Below, in pieces: positions 1-8,175 of a DNA stretch of 43,274 nucleotides. This DNA is from Chitinophagales bacterium (GTDB lineage: Bacteria > Bacteroidota > Bacteroidia > Chitinophagales > JADJOU01), in contig JAURJQ010000004.1 in assembly GCA_030832185.1 (NCBI GenBank), forward strand, positions 1 to 43,274, in the 5' to 3' direction. The position numbers and the translations under genes are program-made. The notes under the pieces were generated by a model. The model had not been told where the DNA came from, ran no database searches, and saw only the letters and a list, made by a program, of their open reading frames with translations. Every line of letters begins with the position of its first letter. Positions within the stretch are counted from its first letter, which is position 1.

Positions 1-75
<75 letters not shown>

Positions 76-167
76 GATTGGCAAAGATAATAAATAATAA
101 TAAAACCTATTATCCTGTGTTGAGTGATTAGAATGAAGAACGTTGATATAGTTTGAGTAATTTACTG

Positions 168-268
<101 letters not shown>

Positions 269-357
269 GATTGGCAAAGATAATAAATAATAATAAAACC
301 TATTATCCTGTATTGAGTGATTAGAATAAAGAACATTGATATCGTTTGAGTAAATTG

Positions 358-473
358 CTGTGGAGAATAATCCATTTAAAGTCGAACACCTGTCTACCGA
401 CAGGCAGGAATGACCTCTTGCGTGCCATGTAAGCACTCTACCAATCCCGATAGCTATCGAGACTAATCACTCC
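358..473 (-). repeat. tRNA-Ala(GGC)-like unit 3, diverged, with different palindromes
   Basis: On the minus strand: GGAGTGATTAG (degenerate 5' acceptor and D-arm start), the palindromic TCTCGATAGCTATCGGGA, TTGGTAGAGTGC, an anticodon arm with one mismatch (CTTAC/GCAAG) and loop ATGGCAC keeping GGC, AGGTCAT, the hairpin CCTGTCGGTAGACAGG, a good T-loop motif GTTCGACT, and ATTATTCTCCACAG as 3' acceptor. The order of tRNA parts is right, but extra hairpins sit in the D and T regions and the acceptor ends pair only partly. It overlaps the stop codon of the phosphatase gene that ends at 467. Confidence 0.75.
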
Positions 474-1543
474 AACTCTACAGCTAGAACGCTAATATCA
501 TCTTTCAACTCTTCTGCTACATTGATGCCCTGTACTTTTTCACGAAAATAGTCGGTGATGTCATGCGTAGGTTTTCCGAGACATTCATGGTGGATGATAT
601 AATCTAATTCTTGGGTAGATAGAAAAGGTACATGGTCTATGGTCATGTTTAGTAATCCATCTGTGTAGAGTAGAAGTTGTTTTTTACCTTCGATTTTGAC
701 TTTGCCTAGTTCTAGAAATGGCAGCTCTGCAAACATACCTAGAATAGTAGTTCCTGTCTCTAGCCATTCTATCCCATGGGTATCATAGATAGGTATAGGC
801 AAATGGCCAGAATTAATATACACTAATCGTCTGTCTTGAATATTATAAATTCCTAGAAATAAAGTGATGAATTTTTCTCCTTCGGTCAGTTCATACATCT
901 TAGCATTTATTATCCTGATAGACTCTTCCAATTTTATATTCTGAAGCAGAGTAGACCGAATGAATCCTATAAAGTGCGCCATAAGAATTGCGGCATTGAT
1001 ACCCTTGCCAGATATATCACCTATGCAGAAGGCTACTTTATTGTCATTAATAGGAATGACATCATAGAAATCTCCACCCACTTTATAGTTAGGTATATAT
1101 AATCCTGTGGCACAAAAAGATTTATTACAATATAAATTTTTCGGTACAAGCATTTGTTGCATTTTGGCCGCCAGCTCTAAATCTTGGCGTATATAACGTC
1201 GGTCATTTTTGGTGCGATAAGCAGTAGTCAGATAGACATGAATAATGGCAACCTGCATGGACCTCTGAATTTGGGGAGCTAGAGTATTGCCGTTATAATA
1301 TATGATGAGAATGCCATGTTTTTCATAGTTTATGACTTCTGTCTTAGTTTCAAATAAATAGCTATAGTTGTGTTCTAGCCATACGGTTTCATTTTTCTTC
1401 TCATCTAGCCATGCGAGCCTATACGACTCTACACCAGCCTTTATGAACGCATGACCTACAAACCGCTCAAAGCTTGGCAGAGAGGATTGGTCAGCGATGA
1501 GGCTCATTAGTTCTAGTTCAATATTCTCTATTTGAAATGACAT
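467..1543 (-). CDS. SpoIIE/RsbU-type PP2C serine phosphatase
   Basis: This 358-residue protein has an N-terminal part of about 110 residues without a motif I recognise (possibly a degenerate GAF-like sensor), a short helical linker near 113-135 (ending in LELAAKMQQML, the usual lead-in of RsbU-type enzymes), and a C-terminal SpoIIE-type PP2C domain. Metal-binding motifs are GGDFYD at 156-161, GDISGKG at 175-181, YTDG at 293-296 and KDDIS at 347-351. Family members dephosphorylate anti-sigma-factor antagonists or act as output domains of signalling proteins. No transmembrane segment is seen, so it should be cytoplasmic. No RsbV/RsbW partner lies nearby. The stop codon TGA and the last Leu-Glu codons fall within the 5' end of a tRNA-like repeat, so the extreme C-terminus may have been set by that element. 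Confidence 0.88.
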   Translation of the reverse strand: MSFQIENIELELMSLIADQSSLPSFERFVGHAFIKAGVESYRLAWLDEKKNETVWLEHNYSYLFETKTEVINYEKHGILIIYYNGNTLAPQIQRSMQVAIIHVYLTTAYRTKNDRRYIRQDLELAAKMQQMLVPKNLYCNKSFCATGLYIPNYKVGGDFYDVIPINDNKVAFCIGDISGKGINAAILMAHFIGFIRSTLLQNIKLEESIRIINAKMYELTEGEKFITLFLGIYNIQDRRLVYINSGHLPIPIYDTHGIEWLETGTTILGMFAELPFLELGKVKIEGKKQLLLYTDGLLNMTIDHVPFLSTQELDYIIHHECLGKPTHDITDYFREKVQGINVAEELKDDISVLAVELE

Positions 1544-1679
1544 GAAATTATTGGTACTTTATGAGCTAAGATAAGTGAAAATTATTGGAGTCTCCATAGT
1601 TTAAAAGTGATTTCAAGTATGGCTTAGCCTACTAGATTTTCTAGCACGCTGCTTTTTTAAAATGTAAGCGAGTAAACTT

Positions 1680-2324
1680 TCAACTACTTATAGCGATTCT
1701 ATAAACTGCAATAAAATGAAAAATACTGGCAGCTAAAACGAATATATGCCATAAGGTATGTGTATATTCTCTTTTTTTATTGATATAAAAAATGACACCC
1801 CCTAGATATGTTATACCCCCTAACAATATATAGGTGAATACATGGTGAGGCATATTATCTAATATGGGCTTAATAATAAATAAGACCATGCAGCCCAAAA
1901 AAACGTAGAGCACAATAGAAAAGGTCTTAAATCTTCCCATAAAGAAAAATTTCATCACGATTCCCGCTATCAAGATAGACCATAGAATAACAAGAAAAAT
2001 AGTGCCGAGCGGATTGGCTATGTAGGCATTCACTACTGGAGTGTATGTGCCGCCGATGAGCAAGAAAATTGCCATATGATCCAAAGTTCTATACTTTATC
2101 TTCAACTCCTTATCTTTAGTAAAATGATAAAGTGAAGAAGTAGAAAAAACTGCAATGAGCCCGATACAATAAATAATCAACCCGGAAATACTCACTTGAT
2201 TTACTTGCATGGTTGCCTGATAAATTAAGTAAGGACAAGCTATAAGATAAAATAACAAGCCTATCATATGCGAGCCAAAATTTAATTTTTCTTCGGTCTC
2301 TGTGTAATCTCTGTATGTACCCAT
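1680..2324 (-). CDS. Hemolysin III / PAQR family membrane protein
   Basis: A 214-residue polytopic protein with about seven membrane segments. It carries the family signature: an early histidine (H19), SSLYHF with H67, LDH with D82, and a C-terminal HTLWH (H189 and H193), the set of residues that binds a metal ion in PAQR proteins. Bacterial members (HlyIII, YqfA/TrhA) affect membrane energetics and lipid balance; the haemolysin name is historical and does not show toxicity. Length is normal. It stands alone on the minus strand, 136 bp from the phosphatase start, and no promoter box was evident. Confidence 0.9.
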   Translation of the reverse strand: MGTYRDYTETEEKLNFGSHMIGLLFYLIACPYLIYQATMQVNQVSISGLIIYCIGLIAVFSTSSLYHFTKDKELKIKYRTLDHMAIFLLIGGTYTPVVNAYIANPLGTIFLVILWSILIAGIVMKFFFMGRFKTFSIVLYVFLGCMVLFIIKPILDNMPHHVFTYILLGGITYLGGVIFYINKKREYTHTLWHIFVLAASIFHFIAVYRIAISS

Positions 2325-2482
2325 AGGTTAGTTTAAGGTTAAAAGTTCAGCAGTAAGAGAGTTAAGAGTGAAAAGTTGAAAGTGTTGGAATATAATTCAA
2401 CTTTACACTTAATTTATCCGTTCTTATCATTATCAATAATTTAGTGCCAACTTTTCCCTTTACTCTTTATACTTTTAACTTT

Positions 2483-2844
2483 CTAATTTAGACTATTTTT
2501 TAAGCCTGAAATAATTTTTGAAAGTTCCTCTGCTTGGGATTTTATGTTTTCAGCCTTTTCAGCAGATAGTTTATTCAAATCCCTTGACAATATAAGCATA
2601 GAGCGCACTTCTCCGCAAGAGCCCTTAGCTACATATAAAAGTATGAAAACTCCTTATTTCCTTTTCTTTCAAACCCCTCAACTATGTTTTTCATTGCTGA
2701 AACAACTACTCTCTGAATTTGATCTTTAAAGCCAAGATCTTTATTATCTTCAAAAGCCTGATAGATCTTCACGCAAAATAATTTTACTTTCTGCCATGCT
2801 ATCAAATCTTCAAATCTCTTCACCACCCACTTTCTACTTTTCAC
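2483..2844 (-). pseudogene. Four-helix-bundle protein (S23 / 23S rRNA intervening-sequence type), frameshifted
   Basis: The first 70 codons read RFEDLIAWQKVK, GFKDQIQRVVVSAMKN and IVEGFERKGNKEF, all typical of the TIGR02436 four-helix-bundle family, which is about 115-120 residues long. The frame hits TAG just after the codons for EFSYFYM. One frame over, the sequence continues as YVAKGSCGEVRSMLILSRDL and on to a TAG at 2483, which is the expected C-terminal half. A single lost base in the T run at about 2637-2640 explains it. The family is named from proteins encoded in 23S rRNA intervening sequences, but free-standing copies like this are common in Bacteroidota and of unknown role. The start is GTG (2844 or a few codons in) and lies in a degenerate AAAGTGAAAAGT repeat. 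Seven bp separate it from the gene upstream. A sequencing error cannot be excluded. Confidence 0.85.
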
Positions 2845-2850
2845 TTTATA

Positions 2851-4218
2851 CTATAAACTTCTGTAATGCTTTTTCTCCAGCACCACTCCTTTCTTTACTT
2901 TCAAAATACCAGGATTAGAGCGCACCATAGTTTTCAGTGGCGTACCATCGGCTCTAACCATATCCATATGCTCTCCCGCTTTTTTATCAAATTCTGGAGA
3001 TGAAGTCCCGACCATGCAATATACGTTTACACCTTTCTTGCGCATTTCTTTCGCAAATGGAATTATTTTTTCGTCAAAAGCCTTCATATTCGTTTTATTC
3101 ACATCGTAGCAAACGACCCAATAAGATTCAGCTTCTTCATTCAGGATACTATATGTCACATCATTGTGCTCCAAATCTTCAAAACGCAAATTGTTAATCG
3201 GCGCTGGCTCTCCTTCGTCTATGACTGTTTCCTTTCTATCCACGAATGTCCATGTAGTATCTGTAGGCAAATTATTCATTCCGAATTCCTTCTGCTCACC
3301 TGTAGTGCTATTTTTGTAGATAAATATAAAATCTGCTTTTCGCGGCCTAATTTCCTTCATCTTCTCGTTGATATCGTTTCCGACGGCATAGTACCTAAAA
3401 TCTACTACAGGCTCAGCCCAGTAGGTGCTATATAGACAGAATAAGGTAGCAACAGCCCATGATGTCCATGTAAATAAACCCGCTCTTTTCTCGGCCAAGA
3501 CGTTAGTCAGTTTATGAGAAAATGCTACGACATAGAGGGACATGATAGTCAAAAAAATATCTTTATAGAAGGTCTCCCATGGCTTCAATTTCATAAAATC
3601 TCCAAAGCATCCACAGTCAGTCACTTTCATCTTAGTTTTATCAAAAGCACATGTGGCACAGCCTCCTCCCATTTTACAATAAAGGAAATAAAGTAGAACA
3701 ATTAGTGAAATTAATATTAACACCTTCCATCTCTTCTTATGATCTTGAACAAAAGCTGCTAGAAATAGTATAGCTAATAAAACAGCTGGTACTAGAATGG
3801 CCTGTTTTGTAAGGCAATATCCAGATAGATATGAATAACCTGTGAGATATAAGAAAAATAGGTTGATAGCCAAGAGCCCAATAGCAGCCCATCGCATTCT
3901 GTATCCTAAAATAATGGCAAAGCCTAAAACAATTTCTGCCACAATCATAGCAATAGATATAGATACACTAAAATGAGCCAACCCATCCCACAGAGCAGCT
4001 AGCCCGTCCCGAGCAAAACTTTCAAAATACTCATGCATTTTATATGAAGTGCCTAAGGGATCTATTGCTTTGACAAAGCCAGAAAAAATAAACAAAAGTC
4101 CTAAAAAATATTGACAGAAATTTAAAAAGAATCCAGCGCCCTTCTTCATATAATATCTATAATATGAAAGAGCTAAAGATAAAATTCCTATGATAATAAA
4201 AAGCTTCTGAATAGTCAT
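2851..4218 (-). CDS. DoxX/MauE-like membrane protein with thioredoxin-like C-terminal domain
   Basis: The 455-residue protein starts with a membrane helix and a DoxX-like segment (FLNFCQYFLGLLFIFSGFVK, about 30-49), followed by several more helices to about residue 240. It has two cysteine clusters, GGGCATC and TDCGCFGDF, the latter typical of MauE-type and BT_3928-type Bacteroidota proteins. The C-terminal 150 residues are soluble and end in a region with a thioredoxin-like look (SYWVVCYDVNKT, NVYCMVGTSSPEF) but without a CxxC active site. MauE proteins act in periplasmic disulfide handling during enzyme maturation; the exact role in Bacteroidota is not known. A -7 box at 4238-4245 on this strand may drive it. 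It is transcribed away from agcS. Confidence 0.8.
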   Translation of the reverse strand: MTIQKLFIIIGILSLALSYYRYYMKKGAGFFLNFCQYFLGLLFIFSGFVKAIDPLGTSYKMHEYFESFARDGLAALWDGLAHFSVSISIAMIVAEIVLGFAIILGYRMRWAAIGLLAINLFFLYLTGYSYLSGYCLTKQAILVPAVLLAILFLAAFVQDHKKRWKVLILISLIVLLYFLYCKMGGGCATCAFDKTKMKVTDCGCFGDFMKLKPWETFYKDIFLTIMSLYVVAFSHKLTNVLAEKRAGLFTWTSWAVATLFCLYSTYWAEPVVDFRYYAVGNDINEKMKEIRPRKADFIFIYKNSTTGEQKEFGMNNLPTDTTWTFVDRKETVIDEGEPAPINNLRFEDLEHNDVTYSILNEEAESYWVVCYDVNKTNMKAFDEKIIPFAKEMRKKGVNVYCMVGTSSPEFDKKAGEHMDMVRADGTPLKTMVRSNPGILKVKKGVVLEKKHYRSL

Positions 4219-4237
4219 ATCTGAATTTTTAGATATG

Positions 4238-4245
4238 CAAACTTA
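4238..4245 (-). promoter_or_regulatory. Possible -7 box of the DoxX/MauE-like gene
   Basis: TAAGTTTG on the minus strand fits the Bacteroidota -7 consensus TAnnTTTG and lies 19 nt before the ATG at 4218. No convincing -33 TTTG was seen. Confidence 0.4.
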
Positions 4246-4303
4246 TTAAATTATAGAGCTATATGCATTTAAAAAAAATAAATTTAGATTCGAGCGTTGC
4301 TTG

Positions 4304-4311
4304 TATCTTTG
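4304..4311 (+). promoter_or_regulatory. -7 box (TATCTTTG) before the AGCS symporter gene
   Basis: TATCTTTG matches TAnnTTTG. If used, transcription starts near 4316, which lies downstream of the most upstream possible start codon (4263) and therefore favours the GTG at 4347 as the real start. The -33 region is weak (TTTAG at 4283-4287). Confidence 0.5.
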
Positions 4312-4346
4312 TTTATACTAATACATTCCTAATTAAATCAAATTTT

Positions 4347-5831
4347 GTGAACTGGATAAAAAGACTCTTACCACTGCTGCTCCTAATACCTAGTTCACTT
4401 TCGGCTATGGACTCTATAGAACAAAAAATAGATAAAACAATTCAGCCTATAGTAGCAGCCCTGAGTAGTGCCATTTTTTACAAGCCTTTTACTAGTTATG
4501 GCTTTGATATTAAAATCGTCGTTTTATGGTTAATGTTAGGCGCTATTTTTTTTACCCTCTATTTTAAATTTATAAATATTCGACTTTTTAAACTAGCTAT
4601 TGACATTACCAGAGGTAAATATGATAAAAAGGAATCTAACGGCGAAGTCAGTCATTTTCAAGCCCTAATGACAGCCCTTTCTGGAACCGTAGGACTGGGG
4701 AATATATCGGGAGTAGCCGTAGCGATATCATTGGGTGGAGCTGGGGCTACCTTATGGATGATTGTGGCCGGATTACTTGGCATGACTTCGAAATTTGTAG
4801 AATGTACCTTAGGGGTTAAATATAGACATATCAATAGCCATGGAGAGGTTTCAGGTGGCCCCATGTATTACCTGCCCCTGGGTCTAGAAAAGCATGGAAT
4901 GAAGAAGTTAGGCAAGGTTTTAGGTATTATTTTCGCTGGATTATGCGTCGGTGGATCTATAGGCGGTGGCAACATGTTTCAAGCCAATCAATCTTATGCC
5001 CAGTTATCTAGTGTGTTTCCTCAATTCGCTCATAATGGTTTTGCATTTGGAGTTTTGCTTGCCATTTTTGTTGGCATTGTTATTGTCGGTGGCATTAAAA
5101 AAATAGCGAATGTTACGGATAAATTGGTTCCATTAATGGTCACTATTTATTTAATATTCGGCTTGATAATTATAGGAATAAACATAGGTCAAATCGATGA
5201 GGCCGTTGTTAAAATTATTTCTGGCGCATTGAGTATCAAAGCTCTCTTTGGAGGTGCTGCTGGTGCTATAGCTGTCGGATTTCAGCGTGCAGCATTTTCG
5301 AACGAGGCAGGGGTAGGTTCAGCAGCTATAGCGCACTCTGCTGTAAAAACGGATGAGCCCCTTACTGAAGGAATTGTGAGTCTATTAGAGCCATTCATAG
5401 ATACTGTGCTTATTTGCACTATGACGGCCTTGATTATTATTTTCACTGGTTTTGATGCTGCCGATGCTTCACTTACCGGGTCACAATTGACCTCTGCTGC
5501 TTTTTCTTCTGTGCTACCTTGGTTCAAATATGTTTTGACTATTGCTATTCTATTCTTTGCTTATTCTACCATGATTTCATGGTCATATTATGGATTGAAA
5601 GCATGGACTTTTCTATTTGGTGAAACAAAAAAAATGAAGTTGACCTATAACCTTATATATTTGTCATTCGTGGTAATAGGAAGTAGTGCTAGTCTGGCTA
5701 ATGTCATGGAGTTTTCCGATATGATGATTTTAGCTATGGCTTTCCCTAATATATTAGGACTATATATTCTAGCTCCCGAAGTAAAAAGAGATTTAACCAT
5801 ATATTTGTCTAACCTAAAACCATTGAAATAA
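4347..5831 (+). CDS. Alanine/glycine:cation symporter (AGCS family, AlsT-like)
   Basis: About 494 residues from the GTG at 4347; the open frame extends up to 4263, but a -7 promoter box at 4304-4311 would put that start outside the message. The predicted N-terminus NWIKRLLPLLLLIPSSLSA looks like a signal peptide or first helix. The core holds the family hallmarks GTVGLGNISGVAVAISLGGA, GGPMYYLPLG and GFQRAAFSNEAGVGSAAIAH, the last in the conserved substrate and sodium region. About eleven membrane helices follow the pattern of sodium-coupled alanine/glycine uptake systems of the inner membrane. The next gene starts directly after its TAA, so the two transporters form an operon. Confidence 0.92.
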   Translation: MNWIKRLLPLLLLIPSSLSAMDSIEQKIDKTIQPIVAALSSAIFYKPFTSYGFDIKIVVLWLMLGAIFFTLYFKFINIRLFKLAIDITRGKYDKKESNGEVSHFQALMTALSGTVGLGNISGVAVAISLGGAGATLWMIVAGLLGMTSKFVECTLGVKYRHINSHGEVSGGPMYYLPLGLEKHGMKKLGKVLGIIFAGLCVGGSIGGGNMFQANQSYAQLSSVFPQFAHNGFAFGVLLAIFVGIVIVGGIKKIANVTDKLVPLMVTIYLIFGLIIIGINIGQIDEAVVKIISGALSIKALFGGAAGAIAVGFQRAAFSNEAGVGSAAIAHSAVKTDEPLTEGIVSLLEPFIDTVLICTMTALIIIFTGFDAADASLTGSQLTSAAFSSVLPWFKYVLTIAILFFAYSTMISWSYYGLKAWTFLFGETKKMKLTYNLIYLSFVVIGSSASLANVMEFSDMMILAMAFPNILGLYILAPEVKRDLTIYLSNLKPLK

Positions 5832-7460
5832 ATGAAAAGAATATTCGAAAGAGTCAAACCAATAGGAGAACTCATAGAACAAGCTAAATCAGAAGGTCAT
5901 GATACGCTGAAAAGAACACTTACAGCGCCTTCACTAGTTATGCTAGGCATTGGAGCCATCATTGGAGCAGGCTTATTTGTCAATACTGCACGCGCAGCTG
6001 CAGAGCATGCCGGTCCCTCTGTTTCCTTAGCCTTTATTCTCGCTGCATTAGGTTGTGCATTTGCAGGTTTATGTTATGCTGAGTTATCTAGTTCCATTCC
6101 TATAGCAGGCAGTGCCTACACATATACCTATGCTACCATGGGAGAAATATTGGCATGGATTATTGGTTGGGATTTGGTTTTAGAATACGCCGTAGGAGCT
6201 GCTACAGTGGGTATAGCATGGAGTGAATATTTCAATAATTTTCTAGTCCATGTGATGGCTATGAATCCTATACCTTATGCATGGTGTCATTCTCCAATGG
6301 AAAGCATCAATATATTAAACTACGTTCCAGGAATGGATATTAGTCAGCTAGAAAATATTTTAACTAAAGAAATGGTGGTTAATCTGCAAGGAAATGGTTC
6401 ACTGATTTTACCAAAAGACATTGCTACTAGTATGCCTGCCTCTATAAGTGGGCATATGACGACTCATCATGGTATCATGAATTTGCCGGCCTTCCTTATT
6501 GTGAGCTTATTATCATTAGTGCTGATTAAAGGCACTGAAGAATCTGCATTTATAAATGGCGTCATAGTCATAGCCAAGGTTGCCATTGTTATCCTTATTA
6601 TAGGAATTGGATGGGGATTTATGAATCCAGCCAATCATACGCCATATATTCCAGAAGTTACTACCTATGTCAATACGCATGGAGCCAAGAGTGATTTTGG
6701 TGGATTCTGGGGTATAGTCAGTGCAGCAGGAGTTGTATTTTTTGCATTCATCGGTTTTGATGCCGTATCTACCGCTGCTCAAGAGGCTAAAAATCCGGCT
6801 AAATCGATGCCTATTGGAATCTTAGGCTCTCTTCTTATTTGTACTATTCTTTATGTGCTTTTCTCCCATGTATTGACAGGCGTAGCTACAGTAGATGACT
6901 TTAGAACCAATGGAAAAGAAGCTTCCATAGCATTTGCTATTCAAAAATATATGGTTGGATATGGTTGGTTGGCGAAAGCTGTAACTGTCGCCATATTAGC
7001 TGGATTTAGTTCGGTAATATTGGTCATGCTTATGGGCCAATCAAGGGTATTCTACTCCATGGGTAAGGATGGTTTGTTACCAAAAATATTTTCTGACGTA
7101 CACCCCAAATTTAAGACACCATATAAAGCTAATCTTATTCTATTAGTATTTGTAGGAGCTATAGCGGCATTAATTCCTATTGATATTGTAGGCGAGATGA
7201 CTAGTATTGGTACTCTATTTGCTTTCATTTTAGTTTGTATTGGGGTAATCGTGCTTCGCAAGACCAATCCGGAGTTGCCACGTGGATTTAGAACTCCCCT
7301 AATGCCTTTTGTGCCTATCATGGGAATAATTTCCTGTGGGCTTATGATGTCAGGGCTAGATTGGACAAACTGGCTAAGACTTGCTATATGGCTTGCTATA
7401 GGCATGGCTATTTACTATCTATATGGTAGAAAAAATAGCAAGATAGGTAAGGAAGAATAA
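5832..7460 (+). CDS. APC-superfamily amino acid permease (cationic amino acid transporter type)
   Basis: 542 residues, normal for the CAT/YfnA-type branch of the amino acid-polyamine-organocation superfamily. After a short cytoplasmic N-terminus it shows VMLGIGAIIGAGLFV (helix 1 with the substrate-binding GAIIGAG) and then about twelve helices, including FFAFIGFDAVSTAAQEAKNP in the sixth, a signature of this branch. A longer extracellular loop of about 60 residues lies near 150-210. The start ATG touches the stop of the AGCS gene, pointing to co-transcription and possibly translational coupling. The substrate cannot be told from sequence; branched, aromatic or basic amino acids are all possible. 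Confidence 0.9.
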   Translation: MKRIFERVKPIGELIEQAKSEGHDTLKRTLTAPSLVMLGIGAIIGAGLFVNTARAAAEHAGPSVSLAFILAALGCAFAGLCYAELSSSIPIAGSAYTYTYATMGEILAWIIGWDLVLEYAVGAATVGIAWSEYFNNFLVHVMAMNPIPYAWCHSPMESINILNYVPGMDISQLENILTKEMVVNLQGNGSLILPKDIATSMPASISGHMTTHHGIMNLPAFLIVSLLSLVLIKGTEESAFINGVIVIAKVAIVILIIGIGWGFMNPANHTPYIPEVTTYVNTHGAKSDFGGFWGIVSAAGVVFFAFIGFDAVSTAAQEAKNPAKSMPIGILGSLLICTILYVLFSHVLTGVATVDDFRTNGKEASIAFAIQKYMVGYGWLAKAVTVAILAGFSSVILVMLMGQSRVFYSMGKDGLLPKIFSDVHPKFKTPYKANLILLVFVGAIAALIPIDIVGEMTSIGTLFAFILVCIGVIVLRKTNPELPRGFRTPLMPFVPIMGIISCGLMMSGLDWTNWLRLAIWLAIGMAIYYLYGRKNSKIGKEE

Positions 7461-7471
7461 AAGCTGCATAC

Positions 7472-8011
7472 ATGCACACTCCGGAGTTGCTTGAGTTAGA
7501 TCACCTTTTTAAAATTCAGAATTTAGATGGCTATTCAAGGCAATTTAGTCAATTGATTTCGATGATGAACTATGCCCGAATTACGACGTTTGATGCAGTT
7601 AAGGGATTGTCCATTTCTGATTTAGATTTTCTGGTAGATGAAAACGCAAATTCAATAGGAATGCTACTTTTACATATAGCTTCTGTCGAATTTGAGTTTC
7701 ACAAAGAAACAATAGAGAATAGAGAACTAACCGCAGTGGAAATAGAGTGCTGGAAACCTGCTTTGGAACTAGGAGATCTCGGGAGAAGCAAAATCAAAGG
7801 GTATTCCTTAGATTTTTATATCGACCAATTAGCTCAGGTGAGAAAAAAAACTTTGGAGGATTTTCAAACTCTAGAAGACAACTGGCTGTATATTGAAACC
7901 GACTTTTGGGATAGTAAGAAAGCGAATAACTATTTCAAATGGTTTCATGTTTTGGAAGATGAAATTAACCATCGTGGTCAAATTCGATTTCTTAGGCAAA
8001 GAATTTCTTAA
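7472..8011 (+). CDS. DinB/YfiT-like (DUF664-type) protein
   Basis: 179 residues with the four-helix DinB-like fold: MLLLHIASVEFEFH (H68) and a C-terminal HVLEDEINHRGQI (H159, H167). In the family a conserved HxxxH pair near the end completes a metal site; here the first position is Asp163, so the metal triad may be altered. DinB-fold proteins include metal-dependent thiol transferases (bacillithiol and mycothiol types) and many of unknown role; the old damage-inducible label says little. It begins 11 bp after the permease stop, so it is probably the last gene of the transporter operon, ahead of a terminator-like hairpin at 8100. Confidence 0.8.
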   Translation: MHTPELLELDHLFKIQNLDGYSRQFSQLISMMNYARITTFDAVKGLSISDLDFLVDENANSIGMLLLHIASVEFEFHKETIENRELTAVEIECWKPALELGDLGRSKIKGYSLDFYIDQLAQVRKKTLEDFQTLEDNWLYIETDFWDSKKANNYFKWFHVLEDEINHRGQIRFLRQRIS

Positions 8012-8099
8012 ACGAATATACTAAAATCAAAACTCACGCGTTATACTATCAAATTAAGTTAGTGCAATAATTTATTTTTGTTTTAGGTTTTTTAGAAAG

Positions 8100-8139
8100 A
8101 AGAGGTTTTGCTTTTGAGAGGGTAGAACCTCTTTTTTTT
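8100..8139 (+). terminator. Rho-independent terminator after the transporter-DinB operon
   Basis: AAGAGGTT (8100-8107) pairs with AACCTCTT (8126-8133) to give an 8-bp stem, followed by a T tract to 8139. It ends the plus-strand operon; its T tract runs into the -33 element of the next gene. Confidence 0.75.
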
Positions 8140-8171
8140 GAAACCTTTCTGAAAAAACAAATCTAAATTTG
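8137..8171 (+). promoter_or_regulatory. Promoter of the repeat protein gene, predicting a leaderless message
   Basis: TTTG at 8137-8140 and TAAATTTG at 8164-8171, 23 nt apart, match the Bacteroidota -33/-7 pair, though the spacing is at the long end. Only 4 nt separate the -7 box from the ATG at 8176, so transcription should start at or next to the A of the start codon. Confidence 0.6.
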
Positions 8172-8175
8172 TAAT

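Noticed and set aside
8046-8099. Small regulatory RNA between a -7-like TATTTTTG (8073-8080) and the terminator
   Set aside because: No -33 element at the right distance, and the terminator is explained by the upstream operon.
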